Assembly: GCF_002093625.1 (NCBI RefSeq)
Contig: NZ_MRWD01000001.1
Location: forward strand, 172,922-236,921
Source of the DNA: Rouxiella silvae
Lineage (GTDB): Bacteria; Pseudomonadota; Gammaproteobacteria; Enterobacterales; Enterobacteriaceae
Direction of reading: 5' to 3'
Length of the DNA: 64,000 nt
Shown piece after piece: positions 18,820 to 26,584 of the stretch. The notes below the pieces were generated by a model that was not told the origin of the DNA, did not search any database, and saw only the letters and a list, made by a program, of their open reading frames with translations. Within the stretch, counting starts at the first letter, position 1. Each line of letters opens with the position of its first letter. The position numbers and the translations under genes were made by a program.

Positions 18820-18848
18820 TGCATCCAAAGCGCGAGTTGGGTCGTATG
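18820..18848 (+). promoter_or_regulatory. Candidate ECF-sigma promoter of the fasciclin gene
   Basis: TGCATCC (18820-18826), a 16-nt spacer and CGTATG (18843-18848) lie about 50 nt before the fasciclin start. The two-block form with a CGT-type -10 is usual for ECF sigma factors, and an ECF gene lies immediately downstream. The assignment is inference; no consensus for this sigma factor is available to me. Confidence 0.45.
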
Positions 18849-18896
18849 TACTAATGTTAGGCAACATTACAACACTCAACTTCAAAGGATTACATC

Positions 18897-19460
18897 ATGA
18901 AAACTTTTATCCGTACCGCTCTGTGCGTTTCAGTTTTGTTCAGCACCGCGTCAATGGCTGCAATGATGTCAGATAACACCACGATGGTTGGCGGCGCTGC
19001 GATGTACCCGTCAAAAAATATTGTTGAGAATGCCGTTAATTCAAAAGATCACACCACGCTGGTCGCCGCTGTTAAAGCTGCTGGCCTAGTCGATACCCTG
19101 GAAAGCAAAGGTCCGTTTACTGTATTTGCACCGACTGACGCAGCTTTCGCCAAACTGCCAGCGGGCACCGTTGCCAATTTGGTTAAGCCTGAAAACAAGG
19201 CCACGTTGACGAGCATTCTGACTTATCACGTGGTAGCCGGTAAGTATGAAATGAAAGACCTCGAAAAACTTCTGAAACAGGGTGGTGGCCACGCAGAGCT
19301 GAAAACCGTTAATGGTCAGGCTTTGTGGTTGATTAGCAACGGCCCGCACAACATTCAGTTGAAAGATGCCAAAGGTGACGTGGCCAACATCAGCACCTAT
19401 GATGTGATTCAGAAAAATGGCGTAATCGACGTTATTGACACAGTTCTTATGCCTAAATAA
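18897..19460 (+). CDS. Secreted fasciclin (FAS1) domain protein
   Basis: 187 residues. The signal peptide is at 1-21 (TASMA|AMM). One FAS1 domain spans about 40-185, with both family blocks: GPFTVFAPTDAAFAKLP and LTSILTYHVVAGKY, and a C-terminal NGVIDVIDTVLMPK. FAS1 domains act in adhesion or cell-surface interactions. The function here is unknown. It sits just before an ECF sigma factor and its RskA-type anti-sigma on the same strand. That layout recalls mycobacterial sigK-rskA and the SigK-dependent FAS1 proteins MPT70 and MPT83. AAAGGA lies about 8 nt before the ATG. Confidence 0.88.
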   Translation: MKTFIRTALCVSVLFSTASMAAMMSDNTTMVGGAAMYPSKNIVENAVNSKDHTTLVAAVKAAGLVDTLESKGPFTVFAPTDAAFAKLPAGTVANLVKPENKATLTSILTYHVVAGKYEMKDLEKLLKQGGGHAELKTVNGQALWLISNGPHNIQLKDAKGDVANISTYDVIQKNGVIDVIDTVLMPK

Positions 19461-19481
19461 ATACCGTCTCCTATACTAGCT

Positions 19482-19535
19482 GTGTCCCTGTCGGGGCACG
19501 GCCGAGGGATGCAGTAACGTCGGCGTGCTGCATCC
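19482..19535 (+). other. Two stem-loops between the fasciclin gene and the sigma gene
   Basis: Hairpin 1 pairs GTGTCCC with GGGGCAC (about 19482-19499, one G-U pair). Hairpin 2 pairs GGATGCAG (from about 19507) with CTGCATCC (to about 19535), a perfect 8-bp stem. Only TTGAGTTTTT follows, so termination would be partial. This may set the ratio of fasciclin to sigma transcripts. Confidence 0.5.
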
Positions 19536-19555
19536 TTGAGTTTTTAGGAAAACGA

Positions 19556-20131
19556 ATGAAAGACAGCGCGTTAGAAAAAAATCTCACCGACGGCCAGCTG
19601 CATAGTGAACTGATGCAGGCCATTGCCGCCGGTGACCGTCAGGCCTTTGAACACCTGTACCGCTTAACCTCACCTCGCCTCTTTGCCGTCGCGTTGCGCA
19701 TGCTGCGCCGTCACGCCTGGGCCGAAGAAGTGCTGCACGACAGCTATATTACTGCCTGGAACCGCGCTTCATCCTATAATCCAACGCTGAGTTCTCCCAT
19801 GACGTGGCTGACGCATATCGTTCGCAACCGTGCTATTGACTGGATGCGCGGCAGTGATAATCAGTGGCAGGAGTTGGAAGAAGGCGTTGAAGACAGTTTG
19901 AACGAAGAGGTCGATCAACCGCTTAACCGTCTGCAGCATGACAGTGATGCGAAAAAACTGGCGGAATGTCTAGGGCACTTGCCCGTAGAACAAAGACAAA
20001 GCCTGGTGTTAGCTTACTACCAGGGACTCTCGCATGGCGAAGTTTCCGACCATTTGCAACAACCTCTCGGCACGATAAAAAGTTGGATCCGTCGCGCCCT
20101 GGAACACTTAAAGACTTGCGTGGGCCTATGA
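19556..20131 (+). CDS. ECF sigma-70 factor (SigK-like)
   Basis: 191 residues. Region 2 is at about 28-95 (FEHLYRLTSPRLFAVALRMLRRHAWAEEVLHDSYITAWNRA... MTWLTHIVRNRAIDWMR). Region 4 is at about 130-188 (LGHLPVEQRQSLVLAYYQGLSHGEVSDHLQQPLGTIKSWIRRALEHL). There is no region 1 or 3, as expected for group IV sigma factors. It directs RNA polymerase to a small regulon, which probably includes the upstream fasciclin gene. Its stop overlaps the start of the anti-sigma gene by 4 nt (ATGA), so the two products are made in a coupled way. Confidence 0.9.
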   Translation: MKDSALEKNLTDGQLHSELMQAIAAGDRQAFEHLYRLTSPRLFAVALRMLRRHAWAEEVLHDSYITAWNRASSYNPTLSSPMTWLTHIVRNRAIDWMRGSDNQWQELEEGVEDSLNEEVDQPLNRLQHDSDAKKLAECLGHLPVEQRQSLVLAYYQGLSHGEVSDHLQQPLGTIKSWIRRALEHLKTCVGL

Positions 20132-20844
20132 AAAACAGACGGGAGTATCAGGCCGCTCTGTCGGCGGAATATGCGCTTGGCACCTTGAGAGGGCCGGCGA
20201 GACTGCAGTTTGAGAAACAGATGCAGCAGGACCCGGAGTTGGCGGCGGAAGTCGCACGCTGGCAGGAGGCCTTTGCGCAGTTGGACAATTCACTGACCCC
20301 GGTAGCTCCTCCTGAATCGGTGTGGAAACGCATTCAACTTCAGTTGCCTCCCAAACCGGTGCAAATGACACCCCTACCGTCAACGGCGTCAGGTTCGCGC
20401 GTTCGCTACATCAATCGAGCGACGCTGGGCTGGGCTGTTGCCGCCTGCCTGGCGGCGGTATTACTGGTCCCGAGGCTGTGGGAAAATAGCGCTGTAAAAT
20501 CACCCGCCATGACCCCAGTCGCTGTATTAGCCAACAGTGATGCATCGGCAAACGCCGGGCAGTGGGTCGTAACAGCGAATAACACCACCCAGCAGTTGAC
20601 GCTAACCCCGCTGCATGCGGCGGCTATTTCTACCGACCGCAGTCTTGAGCTGTGGGTTATTCCGGCCGGTGGTAAACCTAAATCCCTGGGGCTGCTTAAC
20701 AATAGCGCAGCAACCCAGCTGGCGATGAATGACAATGTGGCAGCAGGTGGGGCGTTACTGGCGATTAGTCTGGAACCTAAAGGGGGTTCTCCGACCGGAC
20801 AACCTACCGGTGCGGTTCTATACAGCGGCAAGATCGTACTGTAA
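20128..20844 (+). CDS. RskA-type anti-sigma factor
   Basis: 238 residues. The N-terminal anti-sigma domain (about 1-75: SAEYALGTLRGPARLQFEKQMQQDPELAAEVARWQEAFAQLD) is of the ZAS-like type but lacks the HxxxCxxC zinc motif. One membrane helix is at about 97-113 (LGWAVAACLAAVLLVPRLW). The C-terminal RskA domain lies in the periplasm (LELWVIPAGGKPKSLGLLN). It would hold the cognate ECF factor at the membrane until a periplasmic signal triggers its cleavage. The ORF is open upstream inside the sigma gene, but this ATG overlaps the sigma stop and is the natural coupled start. Confidence 0.88.
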   Translation: MKNRREYQAALSAEYALGTLRGPARLQFEKQMQQDPELAAEVARWQEAFAQLDNSLTPVAPPESVWKRIQLQLPPKPVQMTPLPSTASGSRVRYINRATLGWAVAACLAAVLLVPRLWENSAVKSPAMTPVAVLANSDASANAGQWVVTANNTTQQLTLTPLHAAAISTDRSLELWVIPAGGKPKSLGLLNNSAATQLAMNDNVAAGGALLAISLEPKGGSPTGQPTGAVLYSGKIVL

Positions 20845-20859
20845 TCACAACGTCATTTT

Positions 20860-20890
20860 ATATTAAGGGGCCGCAAGGCCCCCTTAATAT
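20860..20890 (+). terminator. Stem-loop terminator after the anti-sigma gene
   Basis: ATATTAAGGGG and its complement around a GCAA loop form a long stem with one bulge, 15 nt past the stop. The T-run behind it is weak. Confidence 0.6.
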
Positions 20891-21325
20891 ATACAGATTC
20901 TTTTATTCGCATATCACCCCCTCACCTATTAATATCTCGTAACACAGAATTATCCTAATAAAGCACCCAACTCTGGATGTAAAAGTGAATGACAATAAAT
21001 TTCATTAACACTTCAAACACACCATAAAATAAAGTTAAAAAATAAAACCATAATAATCATACAGTTAATTAAAAAATTACACGCAAGGGTTGATATCCAT
21101 GCGCTTAGGACTTAGGTTATTGAGTAACGAAGTGAAATATAAAGCTTAATTAATCGAGTGATTCACTCATTATTTAACAGCTTGTTTTTTCTTTATTAGA
21201 TTGTAGCTATAAGATTGATAGGTAATATTTTCCAACGGAATAGTCAAAGCTTGCTATACTTATTTCCGTGTTCAAATTACTTCACAGACTAAACAGATAA
21301 CGACTCACTGAAGAGGATATTAATG
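20891..21325 (+). promoter_or_regulatory. AT-rich upstream region of dps
   Basis: About 430 nt without a gene, very AT-rich. A good -10 element with the sigma-S-type flavour CTATACTT lies at 21254-21261, about 65 nt before the dps start. In E. coli dps is read by sigma-S in stationary phase and by sigma-70 with OxyR under peroxide. I could not place an OxyR or IHF site with confidence. Confidence 0.5.
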
Positions 21326-21829
21326 ATGAGTACCGCTAAACTGGTAAAAACGAAATCTTCAGAACTTCTATTTACACGCAATGATGTAGATGAAAGCACT
21401 AAACTTGACACCATTAAGGTTCTCAACAAGTTGGTAACCGAGTTCATTGACCTGTCGCTAATCACTAAACAGGCCCATTGGAACATGCGCGGTGCTAACT
21501 TCATCGGTGTGCACGAAATGCTGGACGGCTTCCGTACGGCGATTATCGATCACCAAGATACCATCGCAGAACGCGTTGTTCAGCTGGGTGGCGTAGCGCT
21601 GGGTACCGTTCAGGTTGTTAATGACAAAACGCCTTTGAAAAGTTATCCAACGAACATCCACACCGTGCAGGAGCATTTGAAAGCTCTGGCAGAACGCTAT
21701 GCGGTAGTCGCCAACGATACACGTAAAGCGATTAATCAGGTTGAAGATGAAGATACTGCCGATATCTTTACCGCCGCATCACGTGACCTCGATAAATTCC
21801 TGTGGTTTATCGAATCAAACATCGAATAA
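21326..21829 (+). CDS. dps: DNA protection during starvation protein Dps
   Basis: 167 residues, the same as E. coli, with near identity in the ferroxidase region ([45 protein letters not shown]) and the C-terminus ([17 protein letters not shown]). The lysine-rich N-terminus ([11 protein letters not shown]) binds DNA. It forms a dodecamer that oxidises and stores iron with peroxide and condenses DNA in stationary phase. Two consecutive ATGs are available (21323, 21326), both downstream of AGAGG. The second gives the E. coli N-terminus. A terminator follows. Confidence 0.97.
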   Translation: MSTAKLVKTKSSELLFTRNDVDESTKLDTIKVLNKLVTEFIDLSLITKQAHWNMRGANFIGVHEMLDGFRTAIIDHQDTIAERVVQLGGVALGTVQVVNDKTPLKSYPTNIHTVQEHLKALAERYAVVANDTRKAINQVEDEDTADIFTAASRDLDKFLWFIESNIE

Positions 21830-21877
21830 GCGCTTACATTGCTGAAAGGCAGTGTTACTCGTGAGAATCAATGCAAT

Positions 21878-21907
21878 GGGGGGCTACGGCTCCCCTTATT
21901 TTTTATC
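21878..21907 (+). terminator. Intrinsic terminator after dps
   Basis: GGGGGGC (21878-21884), a short loop, then GGCTCCCC (to 21895) followed by TTATTTTTT. It sits about 50 nt after the dps stop. Confidence 0.75.
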
Positions 21908-22167
21908 TTTAATACTCCCCCACCTTTGATTTCCTCCCCCCATTTAGTGTGTTTACTGCCTTTAACTCAAATAATCGAGCATGCACCATAAAAGTGCCTT
22001 CAAAGTCAATATTGCCACCAGCATTGTTTTAAAGCACACTAGCCGCTCTAAAAAATGGCAGTGAATATACAAATCAAGACAATTTGTTAGAATATTTACG
22101 CATTTTCTGTTTAACAATGTTAATAAATACGCAGTTTTAGAATAAAAATTAGTTTAGCCTAGTGGTT

Positions 22168-22183
22168 CGCACCAAAATGGACA
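22168..22183 (+). promoter_or_regulatory. NtrC enhancer site 1 upstream of glnH
   Basis: CGCACCAAAATGGACA is an imperfect match to the NtrC pattern GCACC-N5-GGTGC. Its centre lies about 140 nt upstream of the start point predicted from the sigma-54 element. Confidence 0.6.
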
Positions 22184-22198
22184 TTAGCGAAAACACAA

Positions 22199-22215
22199 GG
22201 CACCAAATTGGTGCA
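22199..22215 (+). promoter_or_regulatory. NtrC enhancer site 2 upstream of glnH
   Basis: GGCACCAAATTGGTGCA is a near-perfect NtrC dyad. Its centre is about 32 bp (three helical turns) from site 1 and about 109 nt upstream of the predicted start point, the same geometry as the strong NtrC enhancer pair of E. coli glnA. Confidence 0.8.
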
Positions 22216-22288
22216 AAACCCGGTATGTTTTAGCATTTCATGCCAACTGATGGTGACTAACCCTTTGAATTTTAAGAGGTGTGAAAAA

Positions 22289-22305
22289 GCGGCATATTTT
22301 TTGCT
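22289..22305 (+). promoter_or_regulatory. Sigma-54 promoter of glnHPQ
   Basis: The invariant GG (22291-22292) and GC (22303-22304) are separated by exactly 10 nt within GCGGCATATTTTTTGC, matching the -24/-12 form of sigma-54 promoters. Two NtrC sites lie at the right distance upstream. The rest of 21908-22288 shows no other feature I can name. Confidence 0.75.
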
Positions 22306-22369
22306 TATCACCCCAAGTAACAAGAAAAGGGGTTGTTTTTCCCATAAATATACAAAGGAAATTGCACTT

Positions 22370-23113
22370 ATGAAGTCGATGTTAAAAGTTTCCCTGGCAG
22401 CGCTGACGCTGGCCTTTGCAGTAAGCTCCCACGCAGCAGAAGAAAAACTTGTCGTAGCTACCGATACCGCATTCGTTCCTTTTGAATTTAAACAAGGTGA
22501 CAAATACGTCGGTTTCGATATCGACCTTTGGGCCGCATTGGCTAAAGAAATGAAAGTCTCTTATACCTTAAAGCCTATGGACTTTGACGGTATCATTCCT
22601 GCTCTGCAGACCAAAAACATTGACTTGGCTCTGGCCGGTATCACCATTACTCCTCAACGCGCTCAGGCAGTTGATTTCTCCGACGGCTACTACACCAGCG
22701 GCCTGATCACCATGGTGAAATCAGACAACAAAGACATTAAAAGCACCGCTGACCTGAACGGGAAAGTGGTTGCAGTGAAAAGTGGCACCAGCTCTGTTAA
22801 CTACCTTGCTGCCAACCTAAAACCAAAAGACGTTCGCCAGTTCCCTAACATCGACAGCGCCTACATGGAGCTGGGTACCGGTCGTGCAGACGCCGTACTG
22901 TTCGATGCACCCAACATTCAGTACTACATCAAGACTGCTGGTCACGGCAACTTCAAGACTGTAGGTCCGGCTGTTGCAGGTCAGGACTACGGCGTAGCCT
23001 TCCCGAAAGGCAGCCCACTGCGTGAAAAAGTTAACGCCGCATTGAAAACTCTGCGCGCTAACGGCACCTATGCAGAAATCTATAAAAAATGGTTCGACGC
23101 AGAACCTAAATAA
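22370..23113 (+). CDS. glnH: Periplasmic glutamine-binding protein GlnH
   Basis: 247 residues (E. coli 248). The signal peptide is at 1-22 (SSHA|AEEK). The type II binding fold carries the amino-acid-binding residues seen in [26 protein letters not shown] and [23 protein letters not shown]. It captures glutamine for GlnPQ. The ORF is open upstream, but this start matches the family and has AAAGGAA before it. Transcription is expected under nitrogen limitation from the sigma-54/NtrC promoter described above. A strong hairpin separates it from glnP. Confidence 0.97.
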   Translation: MKSMLKVSLAALTLAFAVSSHAAEEKLVVATDTAFVPFEFKQGDKYVGFDIDLWAALAKEMKVSYTLKPMDFDGIIPALQTKNIDLALAGITITPQRAQAVDFSDGYYTSGLITMVKSDNKDIKSTADLNGKVVAVKSGTSSVNYLAANLKPKDVRQFPNIDSAYMELGTGRADAVLFDAPNIQYYIKTAGHGNFKTVGPAVAGQDYGVAFPKGSPLREKVNAALKTLRANGTYAEIYKKWFDAEPK

Positions 23114-23161
23114 TTGCAGTAATGAGATATAGTCCAGGCGTTAAAACGTGGGGCTATATCA

Positions 23162-23192
23162 CCGACCCTGAGTGAATGTTCACCAGGGTCGG
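23162..23192 (+). other. Long stem-loop between glnH and glnP
   Basis: CCGACCCTG (23162-23170) pairs perfectly with CAGGGTCGG (23184-23192), and the inner GTGAA/TTCAC pair continues the stem almost to a 2-nt loop. T-rich sequence follows. It is well placed to terminate part of the transcripts or protect the glnH end, giving more binding protein than permease. Confidence 0.65.
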
Positions 23193-23220
23193 CTTGTTTT
23201 GTTTATCAGGAGATTAATCC

Positions 23221-23876
23221 ATGCAGTTTGACTGGAGCGTTGTTTGGGCCGCTCTTCCTATACTTCTTGAAGGCGCCAAGATGACCCTGTGGATTTCTAT
23301 CCTGGGTTTAGTTGGGGGCGTAATTATCGGCGTCATTGCGGGCTTCGCGCGCGCGTTTGGCGGCGTAATCAGTCGTAATATTGCTCTGGTGTTTATCGAG
23401 CTTATTCGCGGTACTCCTATCGTTGTCCAGGTTATGTTTATCTATTTTGCCCTGCCAATGATGATAAGCGGCCTGCGAATTGATCCCTTTACCGCAGCCG
23501 TTGTAACGATTGTTATCAACTCCGGTGCCTACATCGCAGAAATTACCCGCGGTGCGGTACAGTCCATCAATCGTGGCTTTAACGAAGCGGGCTTGGCCCT
23601 GGGACTCTCCCGCCGTGCGACGCTGCGTTACATCATCATGCCGCTGGCTTTGCGCCGCATGTTGCCGCCGTTGGGTAACCAATGGATCGTCAGTATTAAA
23701 GATACCTCGCTGTTTATTGTTATCGGCGTAGCGGAACTCACTCGTCAAGGTCAGGAAATCATTGCCGGTAACTTCCGCGCAATGGAAATCTGGAGTGCTG
23801 TTGCCGTTATCTATCTGATCATCACGCTGGCACTGAGCTTTGCGATGCGCCGCTTAGAACGCAAACTGAAAATTTT

Positions 23877-23880
<4 letters not shown>
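23221..23880 (+). CDS. glnP: Glutamine ABC transporter permease GlnP
   Basis: 219 residues, the same length as E. coli GlnP. Five membrane helices. The polar amino acid permease EAA loop is visible ([51 protein letters not shown]), and that loop docks onto GlnQ. It forms the inner-membrane channel for glutamine with GlnQ and GlnH. Start 23221 follows CAGGAGATTAATCC. The stop overlaps the glnQ start by 4 nt. Confidence 0.96.
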
Positions 23881-24597
<717 letters not shown>

Positions 24598-24599
<2 letters not shown>

Positions 24600-24626
24600 A
24601 AAAAGGCCTCGAAAGAGGCCTTTTTT
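24598..24626. terminator. Bidirectional terminator between glnQ and rlmF
   Basis: GGCCTC-GAAA-GAGGCC (24605-24620) is a perfect stem with a GNRA loop, preceded by an A-run and followed by six T. It serves both convergent genes. Confidence 0.9.
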
Positions 24627-24657
24627 ACATCAGTGCGATTAAATTTCTTCTATCGAC

Positions 24658-25647
24658 TCAGTTCCAGCGCTTGCCGGACCAGGCTCTTTGCTGGGACGGT
24701 GTCAGGAAAGTCCAGGCAACAAAGCGGCTGATCTTTTGGCCCTGCGCCATTTCAACGGTACGCACGTTGGTGGCTCCCGCCTCTTCAAGCGCCTCATAAA
24801 TCAGCGGCAGCGTGGTTTTCTTTGAAATCAACACCGTGAACCACAGGCAGTTGTTGGCTTTGGCTTCACTTTCTTCAACCATGCGAACTACAAAGGCTTC
24901 TTCACCGCCTTCACACCAAAGCTCATTGTGCTGACCGCCAAAGTTCAACTCGGCCTTTTGGTAGGCGCGGTCCAGACCCAGGTTCTGACGTTTGCGCTGG
25001 CTGCCTGCGGCGGCTTCTTCAGCCGAGCCGTGGAACGGCGGGTTGCACAGAACGGCATCATATCGCTCGTCGTGGCGGATAATGGTATCGAAAATACGCG
25101 GCGGTTTGGCCTGTAGGCGGAAACGCACCTGATTGGTCAACAGGGGGTTAGTCGCCACAATCTTTTTCGCCGCTGCCATCGAGACTTCATCAATCTCACT
25201 GGCGGTGAAGCGCCAGCCATATTCACGCAGCCCAACGATAGGATAAATACAGTTTGCCCCCACGCCGATATCAAGGATAGCGACGTTTTTACCCTGTGGA
25301 ATGGTTCCGCCGTTGCTGTCGGCCAATAAATCCGCCAGATGGTGAATATAGTCGGCACGTCCCGGAATTGGCGGGCAGAGGTAGTCGGCCGGAATATCCC
25401 AGTTTTCAATCTGATAGAAATGGCGCAGCAGTGCACGGTTAAGCGCTTTTACTGCCTGAGGGCTGGCGAAGTCGATAGACAGGTCGCCCCATTTATTTTC
25501 GGCAACAAAGGGCCCAAGTTCAGGACTGCTGGCAATTAAAGCAGGAAAATCATAGCGGCTACGGTGGCGATTTCGCGCGTGAAGCCCGCTTTTTTCCTGC
25601 GGGAAAACAATCTTTTTATCCTGCGGAATCGCTTTTTTTCTTTCCAC
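24658..25647 (-). CDS. rlmF: 23S rRNA (adenine(1618)-N(6))-methyltransferase RlmF
   Basis: 329 residues (E. coli 308, with a shorter N-terminus). The SAM-binding motif DIGVGAN is at 126-132, and the N6-adenine methyltransferase motif NPPF at 202-205. GLHARNRHRSRYDF and the C-terminal EMAQGQKISRFVAWTF type block match RlmF. It methylates A1618 of 23S rRNA. The start is a GTG at 25647 with GGAG about 10 nt upstream. A start nearer GLHARN would fit the E. coli length, but no ATG is there. The N-terminal 20 residues are lysine-rich. Confidence 0.93.
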   Translation of the reverse strand: MERKKAIPQDKKIVFPQEKSGLHARNRHRSRYDFPALIASSPELGPFVAENKWGDLSIDFASPQAVKALNRALLRHFYQIENWDIPADYLCPPIPGRADYIHHLADLLADSNGGTIPQGKNVAILDIGVGANCIYPIVGLREYGWRFTASEIDEVSMAAAKKIVATNPLLTNQVRFRLQAKPPRIFDTIIRHDERYDAVLCNPPFHGSAEEAAAGSQRKRQNLGLDRAYQKAELNFGGQHNELWCEGGEEAFVVRMVEESEAKANNCLWFTVLISKKTTLPLIYEALEEAGATNVRTVEMAQGQKISRFVAWTFLTPSQQRAWSGKRWN

Positions 25648-25896
25648 CTGAATGACTCTCCAATATCAATGTTAAGCTTACTCACTGGCTGTGCGGTGCA
25701 TTTGCGACACAGCCGTCGAGAAAAATTCTGCCGCGTAAGATAACACAAACGGCCGCACAAGGCTGTCGGCATGACACATTAGGTCACGGTAAGTCGTTCT
25801 ATAATTTTTATGGTGTTGAGAAGCAGACGCTTCTTTGGCAGCAGAAAGTTTTAAGCCCCCGTTGATCAACGCAAATTAATCAAAAAAAGGTGAGCC

Positions 25897-26529
25897 ATGA
25901 GTTTTGACGATCGCTACTTCTATGAACCGGCCAAAGGACATGGTCTGCCGCACGATCCGTTAAATGCAATCGTAGGCCCACGCCCTATCGGCTGGATAGC
26001 ATCGCGCAATGCTCAGGGACAACGAAACTTAGCCCCCTATAGCTTCTTCAACTGCTTTAATTATCGTCCGCCGATCATTGGTTTCGCCAGCAGTGGATGG
26101 AAAGACAGTGTGAAAAATATTGTCGATACCGGTGAGTTTGTCTGGAATCTCACCACCCGCAGTCTGGCGATGAAAATGAATGAAAGCTCGGCGTCTTTAG
26201 CGCACGGCCATGACGAATTTGAATTTGCAGGGCTGACCCCCATACCGGGCACGTTGGTTGCCGCCGATCGCGTTGCCGAAAGTCCGGTTAATTTTGAGTG
26301 CAAACTTTCCCAGTGCATCCAGCTTCAAAGTGCGGCAGGTGAGAAAATTGATACTTGGTTAGTATTGGGTGAGGTGGTCGCGGTGCATATCGCCCGTCAT
26401 CTGCTTGATGAGCAGGGGATCTATCAGACCGCACTGGCCGAACCGGTGCTGCGCGCTGGCGGCCCTTCGGCCTACTACGGTATTTCTGAAGATTTACGTT
26501 TTGATTTGACGCGCCCGGACGCGCGTTAA
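25897..26529 (+). CDS. Flavin reductase-like (FMN-binding split barrel) protein
   Basis: 210 residues. The FMN-binding flavin-reductase-like domain covers about 18-170: NAIVGPRPIGWIASRNAQGQRNLAPYSFFNCFNYRPPIIGF is the family signature. Members bind FMN and reduce flavins or act as partner reductases for monooxygenases. No monooxygenase gene is adjacent, so the partner is unknown. AAGGTGAG lies just before the ATG. It is a single gene convergent with the peptidase gene downstream. The 249 nt between rlmF and this gene hold only promoter-like AT-rich sequence. Confidence 0.82.
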   Translation: MSFDDRYFYEPAKGHGLPHDPLNAIVGPRPIGWIASRNAQGQRNLAPYSFFNCFNYRPPIIGFASSGWKDSVKNIVDTGEFVWNLTTRSLAMKMNESSASLAHGHDEFEFAGLTPIPGTLVAADRVAESPVNFECKLSQCIQLQSAAGEKIDTWLVLGEVVAVHIARHLLDEQGIYQTALAEPVLRAGGPSAYYGISEDLRFDLTRPDAR

Positions 26530-26584
26530 TTAAGAGGGCGGGGAGGCAATCTTACTGCTTTCCCCGCCCTGCAATTCAAAGTAA

